Below are positions 61,698 through 64,000 of a stretch of DNA of 64,000 nt, in pieces. Position 1 is the stretch's first letter, and every line of letters starts with the position of its first letter. The translations under genes and the position numbers were made by a program. The notes under the pieces are model-generated. The model ran no database searches, had not been told where the DNA came from, and saw only the letters and a list, made by a program, of their open reading frames with translations. This DNA is from Dongia_B soli (GTDB lineage: Bacteria > Pseudomonadota > Alphaproteobacteria > Dongiales > Dongiaceae): assembly GCF_034044715.1 (NCBI RefSeq), contig NZ_JAXCLW010000001.1, positions 62,001 through 126,000 on the forward strand, given 5' to 3'.

Positions 61698-62900
61698 TTA
61701 TTTCAGCGCCTTGCAGGCCCGGATGATGCGGGTGCAGGCTTCTGTCAGCGCCTCGGTCGAGGTCGCATAAGAGATACGGAAGAAGGGCGACAGGCCGAAG
61801 GCCGAGCCCTGCACCGCCGCCACACCTTCTGCGTCCAGCAGGTAGGTGACGAAATCGTCGTCGGTTTCGATCTTCTTGCCCTGCGGGGTGGTCTTGCCGA
61901 TGACCCCGGCACAGGATGGATAGACGTAAAAGGCGCCTTCCGGCTTGTGGCAATGCAGGCCCGGCGCCTGATTCAGCATGTCGACCACCAGATCACGGCG
62001 CGCCTTGAAGCTGACATTGTGCTTGGCGATGAAATCCTGGGGGCCGTTGAGTGCTTCGACCGCTGCCGCCTGGCTGATCGAGGTCGGATTCGACGTCGAT
62101 TGCGACTGCACCTTGGCGATCGCCTTGATCAACTGCACGGGGCCGGCCGCGTAGCCGATACGCCAGCCGGTCATGCAATAGGACTTCGACACGCCGTTCA
62201 TGGTGAGCGTGCGGTCATAGAGCTTCGGCTCGACCTCGGCGATGGTGGTGAACTTGAAGTCGTCATACACGAGATGCTCGTACATATCGTCAGTCAGCAC
62301 CCAGACATGGGGATGCTTCAGAAGCACATCGGCCAGGGCCTTCAATTCATCGCGGCTATAGGCAGCACCGGTCGGGTTGGAGGGGCTATTGAGGATCAGC
62401 CACTTGGTCTTCGGCGTGATCGCCTTTTCCAGATCCTCGGCCTGTAGCTTGAACTGATGATTGGCATTGCAAGCGACGATCACCGGCTTCGCATCGGCCA
62501 GCAGAACGATATCCGGATAGGAGACCCAATAGGGCGCCGGGATGATGACCTCGTCGCCTTCATTGAGGGTCGCCATCAAGGCGTTGTAGAGCACCTGCTT
62601 GCCGCCGGTGCCGACCGTCACCTGTTCCGGCTTGTAGTCGAGATTGTTCTCGCGCTTGAACTTGGCGCAGATCGCTTTCTTCAACGCATCGGTGCCGTCG
62701 ACATTCGTGTATTTGGTGTCGCCCGCATTGATGGCGGCGATGGCCGCGGCCTTGATGTTTTCCGGGGTATCGAAATCGGGCTCGCCAGCGCCAAGGCCGA
62801 TCACGTCCCGGCCGGCGGCCTTCAGCTCGCGGGCTTTCATGGTGACGGCAATCGTGGGTGACGGCTTAATGCGGTTCAGGCGATCGGAAATGAAAGACAT
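61698..62900 (-). CDS. Class I aminotransferase, aspartate aminotransferase type
   Basis: A 400-residue PLP enzyme of fold type I. Seen: IGLGAGEPDFDTP, YTNVDGTDALKKAI, the PLP site with NSPSNPTGAAYS, TDDMYEHLVYDD, the PLP lysine Lys239 in NGVSKSYCMTGWRIGYAAG (given in part), and FRISYATS near the C-terminus with the substrate-binding Arg. This is the subgroup I-gamma type of alphaproteobacteria, which often acts on aspartate and also on prephenate. Exact substrates need testing. No SD-like oddities; it stands alone as a single gene with a terminator. Confidence 0.93.
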   Translation of the reverse strand: MSFISDRLNRIKPSPTIAVTMKARELKAAGRDVIGLGAGEPDFDTPENIKAAAIAAINAGDTKYTNVDGTDALKKAICAKFKRENNLDYKPEQVTVGTGGKQVLYNALMATLNEGDEVIIPAPYWVSYPDIVLLADAKPVIVACNANHQFKLQAEDLEKAITPKTKWLILNSPSNPTGAAYSRDELKALADVLLKHPHVWVLTDDMYEHLVYDDFKFTTIAEVEPKLYDRTLTMNGVSKSYCMTGWRIGYAAGPVQLIKAIAKVQSQSTSNPTSISQAAAVEALNGPQDFIAKHNVSFKARRDLVVDMLNQAPGLHCHKPEGAFYVYPSCAGVIGKTTPQGKKIETDDDFVTYLLDAEGVAAVQGSAFGLSPFFRISYATSTEALTEACTRIIRACKALK

Positions 62901-63057
62901 CTTGCTCTCGATCTCAGGCGGTTGGCGCGGCGGCGGCCGTCTCGAACAGGCGGCGGCCCCAAAACGGCCCGGACCTTACTGCCGGCGCCCCAAAGGCGCA
63001 ACCGCATTAGGGGCATATCTCCCCCCAAAAACCGCGGAGACAAGCTGAGAGGCGGAA

Positions 63058-63984
63058 TTAAGCAAATTTACGGGCACCCAAAATGCAGCAGACGATGAGT
63101 CCCACGGCGATGAGCGCGCTCGGCGGCACAGTTTCGCCCAGGATGAGCGCGGCCAGGCCGAATCCGAGGAAGCCTTGGATGAGCTGTAACTGGCCGACCC
63201 GAGCGATGCCGCCCAATTTCAGCCCGTGATACCAGAAGAAGAAACCGATAAACATGCTGAACAGGCAGACATAGGCAAAGCCGAGCAACGGGCCGGGGCC
63301 GGCTTCCGCCACATGGGCCAGGCTCTCCCCCGTTTCCAGCCAGAGCCAGACGAAAAGTGGCAGCATGACCGGGAGCGACAGGACGAGTGCCCAGCAGATC
63401 ACCTGCCAGGATCCCAGCCGCCGCGCCAGCACCGCCCCCTCGGCATAGCCGAGACCGCACAACAGCACCGCCAGCAACATATCGAAGTCCGCCGGCTGCA
63501 GACGAAGGTCGTGGCCGTCGCGCCAGCCCTGGATCAGGGCATAGGCCATGATGATCAGTCCCCCGCCAATCGCGAAAAGCCAGAAGAGCGGCTTCGGCCG
63601 TTCGCCACCGCGCAAAACCGCTGCGGTCGCCGTCATCAGCGGCAGCAGGCCGACAAAGACGATCCCGTGGCTCGCCGGCACCAGCTGCACGGCATAGGCG
63701 CTGAACAGCGGGAAACCCACCACCACACCGATCGCGACGATGACCAGCTGTCCCCACAGCCGAAGACCCGGCCAGGCCTGCCGTCGCAAGGCAAGCAGGC
63801 CCACGCTCATCAGACCGGCGATCGCAGCACGACCGGCGGTCACCAGGACAGGGTCGAAGGCACTGACGGCCAGACGGGTCGCCGGCAAGGAACCGGCGAA
63901 AATAGCGCAGCCGACGAAGCCGAAGGCAAGGCCGGCCCAAATATGCTGGTCATTGGCGGGCCGGGGATCTTTATCGTGAGGCAA
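63058..63984 (-). CDS. EamA/DMT family transporter
   Basis: A 308-residue membrane protein with about ten helices in two EamA repeats. Seen: GLAFGFVGCAIFAGSLPATRLAV at the first repeat (shown here over helix 1), VPASHGIVFVGLLPLMTA, the second-repeat text GYAEGAVLARRLGS, and the closing LALILGETVPPSALIAVG region seen as LAALILGETVPP. The substrate is unknown. It lies 157 bases upstream of the aminotransferase on the same strand. A second family member is near the start of the window, but the two are not close copies. Confidence 0.9.
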   Translation of the reverse strand: MPHDKDPRPANDQHIWAGLAFGFVGCAIFAGSLPATRLAVSAFDPVLVTAGRAAIAGLMSVGLLALRRQAWPGLRLWGQLVIVAIGVVVGFPLFSAYAVQLVPASHGIVFVGLLPLMTATAAVLRGGERPKPLFWLFAIGGGLIIMAYALIQGWRDGHDLRLQPADFDMLLAVLLCGLGYAEGAVLARRLGSWQVICWALVLSLPVMLPLFVWLWLETGESLAHVAEAGPGPLLGFAYVCLFSMFIGFFFWYHGLKLGGIARVGQLQLIQGFLGFGLAALILGETVPPSALIAVGLIVCCILGARKFA

Positions 63985-64000
63985 AGTGCGCTCCTATCTG

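Noticed and set aside
1..64000. CRISPR array, prophage, insertion sequence, tRNA or rRNA
   Set aside because: I looked for regular direct repeats with spacers, transposase motifs, terminal inverted repeats, and conserved tRNA/rRNA segments and found none. A tRNA scan would be a useful confirmation.

Overview
The window is GC-rich, densely packed chromosomal DNA from a Gram-negative alphaproteobacterium, most likely Rhodospirillales-like. The evidence is a meso-DAP type MurE, a very long FtsZ linker, outer-membrane genes (bamD, mlaA, mlaC), the linked lrp / trxB / lsrB-type LysR block, and a DUF1127 protein. I see no prophage, insertion sequence, CRISPR array, tRNA or rRNA. The genus cannot be fixed from the sequence alone.

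Region 1 (1-2880): the 3' part of an ABC-F ATPase (uup), an EamA transporter, an AmpD-like amidase, and the RNase P RNA gene rnpB directly behind it. Region 2 (about 2880-22500): a complete dcw cluster reading mraZ-rsmH-ftsL-ftsI-murE-murF-mraY-murD-ftsW-murG-murC-murB-ddl-ftsQ-ftsA-ftsZ. Most junctions are ATGA-type overlaps. It is preceded by four MraZ boxes spaced exactly 10 bp apart and closed by a strong terminator. lpxC is not at its common place after ftsZ. Region 3 (22600-27275): bamD, recN and ligA.

Region 4 (27272-39464) is a mixed accessory/housekeeping stretch. It holds a LysR/MFS divergent pair, a fatty acid desaturase, an M24 aminopeptidase P with an extra N-terminal segment, and a protein with three tandem DUF1127 units followed by a strange GTA-rich spacer. 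It continues with prmA, a UvrD/PcrA helicase, a DMSP-lyase-family cupin divergent from an aspartoacylase-like zinc hydrolase, and a thioesterase. Region 5 (39660-45509) is a dipeptide ABC transporter operon (dppABCDF) with a hairpin between the binding protein and the permeases.

Region 6 (45730-58380): mlaA-mlaC, gabT, oxyR, and glpD-glpR with three GlpR-like operators. Next come a PPOX flavoprotein, lrp, trxB, an lsrB/vtlR-type LysR, and a BetI-like TetR gene behind a 28-bp perfect palindrome, followed by a Rieske oxygenase. Region 7 (58400-64000): a YqaE/Pmp3-like membrane protein, a hairpin-rich candidate small RNA, an AI-2E family permease, msrP, a class I aminotransferase and an EamA transporter.

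The most unusual items are the triple-DUF1127 protein, the hairpin-chain RNA candidate at 59010-59165, the triple GlpR operator set, the perfect palindrome over the betI-like promoter, the 13-bp hairpin at the murF/mraY junction, and the DMSP-lyase-like cupin.
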